NCBI GenBank assembly: GCA_937899395.1
Contig: CALBPU010000118.1
Location: 1-5,474, forward strand
Direction of reading: 5' to 3'
Length of the DNA: 5,474 nt
DNA from: an uncultured Fretibacterium sp.
GTDB lineage: Bacteria; Synergistota; Synergistia; Synergistales; Aminobacteriaceae
This document shows positions 1 to 5,474 of this stretch, one piece after another (within the stretch, counting starts at the first letter, position 1; each line of letters begins with the position of its first letter). Made by a program: the position numbers and the translations under genes. The notes under the pieces were generated by a model. The model saw only the letters and a program-made list of their open reading frames with translations, was not told where the DNA came from and did no database searches.

Positions 1-144
1 GTATTCAACCGTTATGAATCATTAATACCTAACGCTTTATTTTTCCGCAAGCCTTAATGCTCCTAAATTATCGTTAGCTTCGTTATTAAGTCTTTGCTGT
101 AAAAATATAGCGTTAGGTATTAATGATTCATAACGGTTGAATAC
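1..144. repeat. Perfect 36-bp inverted repeat (1-36 / 109-144) with 72-base loop, probable contig-end fold-back
   Basis: Bases 1-36 are the exact reverse complement of bases 109-144, with no mismatch over 36 bp; pairing stops at 37/108. The inner arm (109-144) is coding: read on the minus strand it gives residues 424-435 (VFNRYESLIPNA) of the upstream gene. The outer arm lies just beyond that gene's stop codon and begins at base 1 of the window. The loop is too long and there is no T-tract, so it is not an intrinsic terminator. A coding segment repeated in inverted orientation at a contig end is most simply explained by a chimeric or fold-back read. A real repeat extending outside the window cannot be excluded. 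Confidence 0.9.
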
Positions 145-1413
145 GTCCGAAACAATTTTCTGCTGATTTTCGCCCGCCTGTAATATGTTCTGTAAGATAT
201 TTCCTGTCATTCCTTCAGCAGTTGCGATTTTTTGTGTAGCGTCAATATCACGAAGCATTGAGCTTTCTCTTGTCCTTACACCTTCAAGCTGTCTTTGAAG
301 TTCTAGAATCCTGTTTGAAGCATTCTCTCTCAATTTCCAAATTTCTTCGCCTGAAGCTTGATCATGAAATAATTTATAACGGTCTCGCCAAACTTGTTGA
401 GCTTCTCTGTTAAACGCAATTTCATCATCGATTAATGACAACATATGCTCCCAATAATTCACTCTGGCAGAACGTGCCCTGTAAACTGATGAAGAACTTG
501 TTACGACATTTACATCGGCAGAACCTAGAGCTGCTCTTGCTCTTACTAGTGAAGAATTTGCGGAGTCAAGGGCTTTGCGCGCGTCATTTAATTCTTGAGT
601 GAGTTCGGTTATTCTGGTTTGAATTGCTTCGAGGTTTGCATCTAAAAGTTCCTGAGGGAAAATTAATTTCCCCTGCATTTCCTCAAGCCTCTTCCTTAAC
701 CGTTGAATAGTTGAAACATTTTTATCGAAAGCCGCCTTTAATGTCCTGACCTGTTCTCTTGAGATAGCGACATTTAATCTTTGAAGTTCCAGATTTAATA
801 TTGCAGTTCGAGGAAGTTCGATAGCTTCACCGCCTTCTTCGGCTTCTTTGAATTTTTTTTGCAGAGCTGAAGCTTGGGACATATCCGATTTTAATTTGTT
901 TAATTTTGACTGCAAGTAAAAGACTTGAACATCGAGACCTCTTGAGACTTTCGTAATTTCCTTTCGTAATGAATCGCTCATATTAATGTCAGGAGATTCT
1001 ATTTTTTCAAGCGAGGACGCATCAATTTCGCCCGAAGAATTTTCAGATGATGAAAGAGCCTGAAGCAATGCACCGTAAGCCGAATATGCCACATTTAATT
1101 CTGATAATACTCTCGAATGAATTTCCCTTTGTTCATCAGTGTAACCCCATGCGGCCATGTCGTCCGATGATTTTTCGATTAAAATTAAAAGTTCTTCGGA
1201 GCGTCTGTTAATATCCGAGTATGTTAAACCAATTTCGGAAAGTTCTTTTTCAATAGGTGCTCTTAAATTCGCAATATCCGAGCTGATTTCGTTTTGAATT
1301 TTCGTAACGTAATCCGCAGCTAAATCCTGTTGAGCTTCAGTCCCGAATAAAATTTGAGGACTTATGAAAAAAATTGACGATATAAAAATTGCTGATAAAA
1401 ATTTCTTAAACAC
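37..1413 (-). CDS. Exported coiled-coil protein, probable N-terminal periplasmic part of an MscS-type mechanosensitive channel (3' end suspect)
   Basis: The 458-residue product starts at GTG (1413-1411). AGGAGG (1429-1424) ends 10 nt before it, the same spacing as the next gene. Residues 1-27 form a signal peptide: FKK, a hydrophobic core, then TEA before Q28. The rest is charged, helical and cysteine-free, with coiled-coil character around 205-300 and 362-395 and a segment near 318-350 (YWEHMLSLIDDE, then VWRDRY). This pattern resembles the periplasmic domain that precedes the membrane helices in MscK/MscM-like channels, which release solutes under hypo-osmotic stress. I recognise the family by overall pattern, not by a decisive motif. 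No transmembrane helix and no MscS beta domain follow, whereas such proteins usually run well beyond 700 residues. The stop (39-37) abuts the inverted-repeat junction, so the gene is probably incomplete here. Alternatively it is a stand-alone periplasmic coiled-coil protein. Confidence 0.75.
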   Translation of the reverse strand: MFKKFLSAIFISSIFFISPQILFGTEAQQDLAADYVTKIQNEISSDIANLRAPIEKELSEIGLTYSDINRRSEELLILIEKSSDDMAAWGYTDEQREIHSRVLSELNVAYSAYGALLQALSSSENSSGEIDASSLEKIESPDINMSDSLRKEITKVSRGLDVQVFYLQSKLNKLKSDMSQASALQKKFKEAEEGGEAIELPRTAILNLELQRLNVAISREQVRTLKAAFDKNVSTIQRLRKRLEEMQGKLIFPQELLDANLEAIQTRITELTQELNDARKALDSANSSLVRARAALGSADVNVVTSSSSVYRARSARVNYWEHMLSLIDDEIAFNREAQQVWRDRYKLFHDQASGEEIWKLRENASNRILELQRQLEGVRTRESSMLRDIDATQKIATAEGMTGNILQNILQAGENQQKIVSDVFNRYESLIPNAIFLQQRLNNEANDNLGALRLAEK

Positions 1414-1506
1414 TTAAAAAATTCCTCCTAAAAAATATATAAAATTGTTGAATGAGATTATATAATATATTTTAATCTAAATTATTTTTGAGGAGGAATA
1501 AAACTT
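1414..1506. promoter_or_regulatory. Divergent intergenic region with overlapping -10-like boxes and two ribosome binding sites
   Basis: This very AT-rich 93-bp spacer separates two genes transcribed away from each other. A TATAAT lies on the plus strand at 1461-1466 and another on the minus strand at 1462-1457, overlapping by two bases. Each would place a transcript start about 20 nt before its own Shine-Dalgarno site (plus AGGAGG 1491-1496, minus AGGAGG 1429-1424). Neither has a good -35 at 16-18 bp; TTGTTG at 1445-1450 is the nearest match but is too close to the plus TATAAT. A 6-bp inverted repeat (agatta 1455-1460, taatct 1473-1478) brackets the plus -10 and could be an operator. The promoter calls are inference, since AT-rich DNA produces such boxes by chance. 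Confidence 0.4.
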
Positions 1507-3741
1507 ATGAAGAAAAAAGTTTTTATAGTAGTATCGGTTCTCGCTATGGCACTAATCATTTTCGCAACTGCCAGTGCGAACAAAGGTGTGTTGACAGGTA
1601 CTGGAAAGGGCAGCGGTTTTGCAGGTAATGAAGCTGTAACCGTAACAATTACCCTTAAAGATAATGTCATCACAGAAGTTAAAGCAGAAGGCCCCGGAGA
1701 AACTCCTGGAATTGGCTCGAATGCTATTGAGCAAATGCCCCCTGCAATGGTTGCTAAAAACAGCATAACTGTTGACGGAGTTACAGGTGCAACAATGACA
1801 TCAACGGGAATTTTACAAGCTGCTGAAGCTGCTTTGAAGGCTGCTGGAGTTAATCCCGACGATTACAAATCAGCTCCTGCTACTGTAAAAGTTGCTGAAA
1901 CAAAACCTGAAGCTCCTCAAAAGGAAATTAAGCTCGAAGCAGGAGAAATTTCGGGAACTGGCAAAGCTGACGGTTTCGGAGGCAAGGACGCTATAACAGT
2001 AACAATCATTCTCAAAGACGGAGTGATTAAAGATGTCAAAGCTGAAGGCTCGAAAGAAACTGAGGGAATAGGCTCGGTAGCTCTTGAAAAATTACCTGCC
2101 GCAATGATTGAAGGCAACACAATTAAAGTTGACGGAATGACGGGAGCAACTTTGAGTTCAAACGGAATTTTACAAGCTGCTGAAGCTGCATTAGCCGCCG
2201 CAGGATTAAATCCCAAAGATTTTAAGAGGGAAGCTGCTAAACGTGAAGCCGTTGAAAAAGTTTTCGATACTGATATTGTTGTAGTCGGAGCTGGCGGTGC
2301 AGGAATGGTAGCCGCTATTACAGCCGCTGATGCAGGGAAAAAAGTTATATTGCTTGAGAAGCAGGCCATGACAGGAGGAAATTCCGTCAGAGCTACAGGA
2401 GGAATGAATGCCGCTCATACAACTTCACAGCCTGATAACAAATTCACCGAGAACGCAGGAGTAGAAAAAACATTAAAGACTGCCGCCGAAAAATGGAAAG
2501 ATCACGAAGTCATAACAAAACTTGCCGAAACTGTTAAAGCTCAGTGGGAAGAATGGAATAAAGACCCTAAAGGTTATTTTGATTCAGCGGAATTAATGGA
2601 ACTTGATACTTTAATCGGAGGTCATGGAATTAATAACCCCGAACTTGTTAAAGCCCTTTGTGAAAATACTGCCGAAGCTATTGAATGGCTCAAAACTATT
2701 AATATTGATTTAAGTTCGGTAGGAGCTGCCGGCGGAGCATCAGTTAAACGTATTCACAGACCTTTAGACGAGAACAAAAAAGTTTTGTCGGTCGGAGCAT
2801 ATATGATCCCTAGACTTGAAGCTGCTTGCAAAGCTCGTGAAAATATCTCGATGATGATGGAAACAACAGCTAACTCAATTTTAACCGACGATAACGGAAA
2901 GGTTATAGGAATTTCTGCGAAGGCTTCAAACGGCGATACGATTACAATTCATTCAAAAGCAGTTGTTATTGCTACAGGAGGTTTCGGAGCAAATTTGAAG
3001 ATGGTAGCTTGGTTAAAACCAGAACTTGAAGGCTTCATGACAACCAACGCTCCCGGAGCAATGGGAGAAGGAATTGAAATGGGTCAAGAACTCGGAGCAG
3101 CTACGGTTGATATGAAACAAATTCAAATTCACCCGACAGTACAATTTGATTCATCGAATTTAATCACTGAAGGTCTCAGAGGAGACGGAGCAATTCTCGT
3201 AAACATCAACGGAAAGAGATTTATTGATGAAGTTTTAACACGTGATGTTGTATCAGCCGCTGAAATCGCACAGCCTAATTCATTTGCATGGCTCATAATT
3301 GATCAAAAGATGGTTGACGAATCCAATGTCATTAAAGGCTATATCAGCAAGGGATATACTTTCAAAGGCGATACTTACGAAGAACTTGCAAAGGCCATTA
3401 ACATTCCTGCTGATGCTTTTGCTGAGACTGTAAAAACGTGGAACGGTTATGTAGCTAACAAGAATGACCCCGATTTCGGACGTACGAGCTTTATTGAGCC
3501 TCTCGACAAAGCACCCTTCTACGCAATCAAAGTTACTCCCGGCATTCACCATACAATGGGCGGCTTGAAAATTGACGAGGATACCCATGTATTAAAGGGT
3601 AACGGAGAAATTATTCCCGGACTTTTTGCAGCAGGAGAAGTAACAGGAGGAGTTCACGGAGGCAACAGGCTTGGAGGAACGGCAGTAGCAGATTTCGTTG
3701 TATTCGGAAGAATTGCTGGTAAGAGTGCAGCGAATTTCTAA
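1507..3741 (+). CDS. Exported flavin-type fumarate reductase: two FMN-binding domains plus FAD catalytic domain
   Basis: The product (744 aa) should reduce fumarate to succinate outside the cytoplasmic membrane as an anaerobic electron sink. ATG 1507 follows AGGAGG (1491-1496). Residues 1-24 are a signal peptide ending ASA, with no lipobox cysteine. Two FMN_bind domains follow (about 27-121 and 146-240), each with an ApbE flavinylation motif: D90-G-V-T-G-A-T96 and D209-G-M-T-G-A-T215, where T96 and T215 would carry FMN. The FAD domain starts with G261-A-G-G-A-G266 and E284. Aligned by eye to the Shewanella flavocytochrome c3 sequence as I remember it, the active-site residues are intact at a constant offset: H542, T554, R579 (catalytic acid), H681 and R721 match H365, T377, R402, H504 and R544. 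There is no CXXCH heme motif, so electrons presumably enter through FMN. The donor and ApbE are not in this window. Urocanate or another enoate is a less likely substrate. A terminator follows, so it is probably monocistronic. Confidence 0.93.
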   Translation: MKKKVFIVVSVLAMALIIFATASANKGVLTGTGKGSGFAGNEAVTVTITLKDNVITEVKAEGPGETPGIGSNAIEQMPPAMVAKNSITVDGVTGATMTSTGILQAAEAALKAAGVNPDDYKSAPATVKVAETKPEAPQKEIKLEAGEISGTGKADGFGGKDAITVTIILKDGVIKDVKAEGSKETEGIGSVALEKLPAAMIEGNTIKVDGMTGATLSSNGILQAAEAALAAAGLNPKDFKREAAKREAVEKVFDTDIVVVGAGGAGMVAAITAADAGKKVILLEKQAMTGGNSVRATGGMNAAHTTSQPDNKFTENAGVEKTLKTAAEKWKDHEVITKLAETVKAQWEEWNKDPKGYFDSAELMELDTLIGGHGINNPELVKALCENTAEAIEWLKTINIDLSSVGAAGGASVKRIHRPLDENKKVLSVGAYMIPRLEAACKARENISMMMETTANSILTDDNGKVIGISAKASNGDTITIHSKAVVIATGGFGANLKMVAWLKPELEGFMTTNAPGAMGEGIEMGQELGAATVDMKQIQIHPTVQFDSSNLITEGLRGDGAILVNINGKRFIDEVLTRDVVSAAEIAQPNSFAWLIIDQKMVDESNVIKGYISKGYTFKGDTYEELAKAINIPADAFAETVKTWNGYVANKNDPDFGRTSFIEPLDKAPFYAIKVTPGIHHTMGGLKIDEDTHVLKGNGEIIPGLFAAGEVTGGVHGGNRLGGTAVADFVVFGRIAGKSAANF
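1585..2226 (+). repeat. Tandem duplication of the FMN-binding module inside the reductase gene
   Basis: Residues 27-121 (1585-1869) and 146-240 (1942-2226) align without gaps at an offset of exactly 119 residues (357 bp), with about 61 of 95 positions identical by hand count. A 26-bp stretch is identical in both copies (1807-1832 and 2164-2189), coding for GILQAAEA and part of the next codon. The copies are joined by a Lys/Glu/Pro-rich linker (about 122-145). Both flavinylation motifs are complete, so neither copy looks degenerate. Confidence 0.9.
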
Positions 3742-3772
3742 AATTTCTAAACGCAATATAAAACCTCTATAT

Positions 3773-3806
3773 CCCCTTGAAAAAATTTTCGAGGGGAATT
3801 TTTTTT
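3773..3806 (+). terminator. Rho-independent terminator of the fumarate reductase gene
   Basis: The hairpin lies 31 bases after the stop codon. The 5' arm CCCCTTGAAA (3773-3782) pairs with TTTCGAGGGG (3787-3796) over 10 bp, including one U·G wobble and four G-C pairs at the base, around a 4-nt loop. After two A residues comes a run of eight T (3799-3806). No T-run exists on the other strand, so it acts in the plus direction only. It separates the reductase from waaA. Confidence 0.9.
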
Positions 3807-3816
3807 GCCCTCATAA

Positions 3817-3847
3817 TATAATTTGCTTCAAGAAAATTTGACAGGAG
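3817..3847 (+). promoter_or_regulatory. Candidate waaA -10 box and Shine-Dalgarno site
   Basis: TATAAT at 3817-3822 lies just after the upstream terminator and would start a transcript near 3829. AGGAG at 3843-3847 then sits 11 nt before the TTG at 3859. Aligned to the full AGGAGG of the other two genes, this is the same 10-nt spacing. No convincing -35 is visible at 16-18 bp upstream, so the promoter is tentative while the ribosome binding site is fairly secure. Confidence 0.45.
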
Positions 3848-3858
3848 AAAATTTCATA

Positions 3859-5157
3859 TTGAGATCAAAATTTGAAGAAACAAAAAACCTCCCTGTCGGA
3901 ATGAATTTATATAGATTTTGCGTAAATTCATTTTTCAATATGGGCGGATTAAAAATTCTAAAGCGCAAATATAAAGATGACATATCCGAGAGAACAGGAA
4001 ATATCTCAGGAGTTCCTGAAGGTTCAATATGGGTTCATGCAGTTTCAGTCGGTGAAGTTCAATCAGCGAGTTCGTTAATTCGTGTGATAAAAAACAAAAC
4101 CGATTTGCCTTGCATAATATCAACAGTAACACCTACAGGACAAAAAATGGCTGAAAGTTTGTTAAGCGGACTTGTTGAAAAAATTTTTTACAGTCCTTTT
4201 GATGCAAAAAAATTTGTAACGTCAACTCTTGATAACATAAAGCCTTCAATGTATATATCAATGGAAACCGAATTATGGCCTGAGATATTGACGGAATTAA
4301 AATTGCGAAACATTCCGGCGTTTTTGGCAAACGGAAGAATTTCGGAGAAAAGTTTCAAGAATTTCAAGCGCACGAAATTTTTTTGGCGAAAAATTTTAAG
4401 CAGTTTTGCAAAATTAATGGTTCGTTTTGAGGAGGATAAGGAAAAATTTTCTGCACTCGGAGCGCCTGCTGAAAAAATTATCGTAACAGGAGATTGTAAG
4501 GTTGATACGTTATTGGATCGCAGGAAATTTACAGGCTCCGAAAAATGGAATTGGCTGAAAAAAAACAATGCTCCTTTATTCGTAGCAGGAAGCACACATC
4601 AAGGTGAGGACGAAATCGTTATATCAGCATTCCGAATAATCCGCAGAAAAATTCCCGATGCAAGATTAATAATTGTTCCTCGACACCCTGAAAGAGCTTT
4701 AATGACAATAGCTTCAGTTCTGCCGTTTCATGAACTTCACGCGGAATTATTGTCAAAGATCAACAAAAATTTCGATGCTGATGTCATTGCTGTTGACGAG
4801 ATAGGGATATTGTTTGAACTTTACGCTTCAGCCGACGCAGTATTTATAGGAGGGAGCTTAGTAGAGAAGGGCGGACAAAATCCTTTTGAACCTGCATTAT
4901 TCGGTCTGCCTGCAATTCACGGGCCTTATATGACAGATTTTCCCGATACTGAACGAATGGACGCAATGGGAGCTGCGATACGAATTAGCAGTGATACGGA
5001 ACTTGCGAGAGCGTGGGAGGAATGTTTAGAGCCTGAAGAAATTGAAAAAGCTCAAAGGAATTGCGATGAATACTTCAAAACTTTAGGAGGAGCAGCAAAA
5101 AAAACATGGGCTGAAATTGAAGAATATATGAATAAAAATTTCGGTGTGAAAAATTAG
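3859..5157 (+). CDS. waaA: 3-deoxy-D-manno-octulosonic acid (KDO) transferase, WaaA/KdtA
   Basis: WaaA transfers KDO from CMP-KDO to the lipid A precursor at the inner face of the cytoplasmic membrane, an early core step of lipopolysaccharide synthesis. The 432-residue product matches the family (E. coli about 425). A weakly hydrophobic N-terminal anchor (about 15-30) is followed by VHAVSVGE with the expected catalytic base E66, then METELWP with E138. RHPER (275-279) and GGSLVEKGGQNPFEP (331-345) of the CMP-KDO-binding half follow. The open frame reaches back to a TTG at 3823, but that codon lacks a ribosome binding site and would precede the likely transcript start. TTG 3859 has AGGAG at the spacing used by the neighbours. 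ATG 3901 (MNLYRF) would match the E. coli N-terminus best but has no clear Shine-Dalgarno. Terminators flank the gene, so it is probably transcribed alone. Whether it adds one or two KDO residues cannot be told. Confidence 0.95.
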   Translation: MRSKFEETKNLPVGMNLYRFCVNSFFNMGGLKILKRKYKDDISERTGNISGVPEGSIWVHAVSVGEVQSASSLIRVIKNKTDLPCIISTVTPTGQKMAESLLSGLVEKIFYSPFDAKKFVTSTLDNIKPSMYISMETELWPEILTELKLRNIPAFLANGRISEKSFKNFKRTKFFWRKILSSFAKLMVRFEEDKEKFSALGAPAEKIIVTGDCKVDTLLDRRKFTGSEKWNWLKKNNAPLFVAGSTHQGEDEIVISAFRIIRRKIPDARLIIVPRHPERALMTIASVLPFHELHAELLSKINKNFDADVIAVDEIGILFELYASADAVFIGGSLVEKGGQNPFEPALFGLPAIHGPYMTDFPDTERMDAMGAAIRISSDTELARAWEECLEPEEIEKAQRNCDEYFKTLGGAAKKTWAEIEEYMNKNFGVKN

Positions 5158-5164
5158 TATTTAC

Positions 5165-5199
5165 AAGCAGTCTTATGAAATTTCATGAGGCTGTTTTTT
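5165..5199 (+). terminator. Rho-independent terminator of waaA
   Basis: The hairpin starts 8 bases after the waaA stop codon. CAGTCTTATGA (5168-5178) pairs with TCATGAGGCTG (5183-5193) over 11 bp with two U·G wobbles and a 4-nt AATT loop. Six T residues follow (5194-5199), and AAG (5165-5167) can extend the base of the stem against them. It sits directly before the rRNA promoter and so insulates it from read-through. Confidence 0.88.
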
Positions 5200-5203
5200 C
5201 AAG

Positions 5204-5248
5204 AAAAATTTTTGGGGGTGTTGACAAATTGAAAATGGGGCGTATAAT
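5204..5248 (+). promoter_or_regulatory. rRNA operon promoter with UP-like element
   Basis: TTGACA (5221-5226) and TATAAT (5243-5248) are both perfect sigma70 hexamers, separated by 16 bp. An A5T5 tract (5204-5213) lies 7 bp before the -35 box, where a proximal UP element would contact the RNA polymerase alpha subunit. Transcription should start near 5255. The strength of the boxes and the 16S gene about 160 bases downstream identify it as the rRNA promoter. Confidence 0.9.
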
Positions 5249-5254
5249 TTTACC

Positions 5255-5416
5255 TGTTGCGCTTGAGAGAGGCAGACGCTCCAGAGCGGAGAAGAGCTTC
5301 AAAACAAGTGAAACAGCGAAGAATTATAAAGATTTTTCGAGTATATTGACAGAGCAATTTTACAGATGAGATTAAAGTTTTTGTTTTGCGATTAATAAAG
5401 CCAAGAATCAAAATTT
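5255..5416 (+). other. 16S rRNA leader (transcribed spacer before mature 16S)
   Basis: This stretch of about 160 nt between the promoter and the expected 16S 5' end has no supported protein gene. A boxA-like antitermination element may lie at 5353-5364 (AGCAATTTTACA, 8 of 12 matches to the E. coli boxA TGCTCTTTAACA). Small hairpins such as CTCC/GGAG at 5279-5291 are weak. The long processing stem would need sequence downstream of 16S, which is outside the window. Confidence 0.7.
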
Positions 5417-5474
5417 TTAACTGAGAGTTTGATCCTGGCTCAGGATAAACGCTGGCGGCGTGCGTAACACATGC
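5417..5474 (+). rRNA. rrs: 16S ribosomal RNA, 5' end only (truncated by the window end)
   Basis: Bases 5424-5443 match the universal 27F primer site exactly, followed by the conserved GCTGGCGGCG block and TAACACATGC. Counting back from the 27F region in E. coli numbering puts the mature 5' end near 5417, within one to three bases. Only about the first 58 nt (E. coli positions 1-58) are present. One deviation is visible: A at the position equivalent to E. coli 31, where G is usual. Confidence 0.97.

Noticed and set aside
37..108. An invertible switch between the 36-bp inverted repeats that would change the C-terminus of the first gene
   Set aside because: Inverting the 72-bp loop would append only LFFRKP before a stop, there is no recombinase in the window, and the repeat starting exactly at the window edge fits an artefact better.
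1482..1766. Minus-strand open frame of 94 codons opposite the start of the reductase gene
   Set aside because: It is antisense to a clear coding region and even covers that gene's ribosome binding site; its apparent hydrophobicity is the complement of the Ala/Gly/Thr-rich FMN domain and signal peptide.
3791..3812. An alternative hairpin (GAGGG 3791-3795 with CCCTC 3808-3812) that could compete with the terminator and act as an antiterminator
   Set aside because: It has only 5 bp around a 12-nt loop, forms after the T-tract is already transcribed, and cannot compete with the 10-bp terminator stem.
4188..4595. Minus-strand open frame of 135 codons opposite waaA
   Set aside because: It lies wholly within the conserved waaA frame, lacks a convincing ribosome binding site and has a low-complexity Phe/Ser/Asn-rich product as expected of an antisense shadow.
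5175..5369. A 64-codon open frame starting at ATG 5175 on the plus strand
   Set aside because: It begins inside the waaA terminator hairpin, runs across the consensus rRNA promoter and into the 16S leader, has no ribosome binding site, and its product has no recognisable features.
5346..5375. A second rRNA promoter (P2) with a perfect TTGACA at 5346-5351
   Set aside because: No -10 candidate at 15-19 bp spacing matches more than 3 of 6 positions, so a single good hexamer in AT-rich DNA is not enough.

Overview
The window reads as one short, AT-rich contig from a Gram-negative (diderm) bacterium. A KDO transferase (WaaA) implies a lipopolysaccharide outer membrane, and the two other proteins carry export signals. 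A flavin-based fumarate reductase points to an anaerobe, probably from a gut or similar habitat. Synergistota is my best guess at the phylum and Negativicutes a weaker alternative; both are inferences, because only about 58 bases of 16S rRNA are present.

Layout. Positions 1-144 form a perfect 36-bp inverted repeat with a 72-base loop, starting exactly at the window edge; this looks like a fold-back artefact at a contig end. A minus-strand gene (39 back to 1413) encodes an exported, cysteine-free, coiled-coil protein resembling the periplasmic part of large MscS-type mechanosensitive channels, with no channel domain before its stop. A 93-bp divergent intergenic region (1414-1506) holds overlapping -10-like boxes and both ribosome binding sites. 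On the plus strand, 1507-3741 encodes an exported fumarate reductase with two tandem FMN-binding domains followed by an FAD catalytic domain. A strong intrinsic terminator (3773-3806) follows. Then comes waaA, best started at the TTG at 3859 and ending at 5157, followed by a second terminator (5165-5199). The last 270 bases hold an rRNA promoter with perfect -35 and -10 hexamers, a leader of about 160 nt, and the first bases of a 16S rRNA gene. The window stops there, as assemblies commonly do at multi-copy rRNA operons.

How the parts relate. The three protein genes appear to be separate transcription units rather than one pathway: envelope stress (putative channel), periplasmic anaerobic respiration (fumarate reductase) and lipid A-core synthesis (WaaA). 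All three share one translation-start geometry, a GGAGG-type site whose end lies 10 nt before an ATG, GTG or TTG codon, and this fixes the otherwise ambiguous waaA start. I found no clearly new biological system. The most informative points are the duplicated FMN module of the heme-free fumarate reductase, its intact fumarate-type active site, and the inverted repeat that casts doubt on the 3' end of the first gene.
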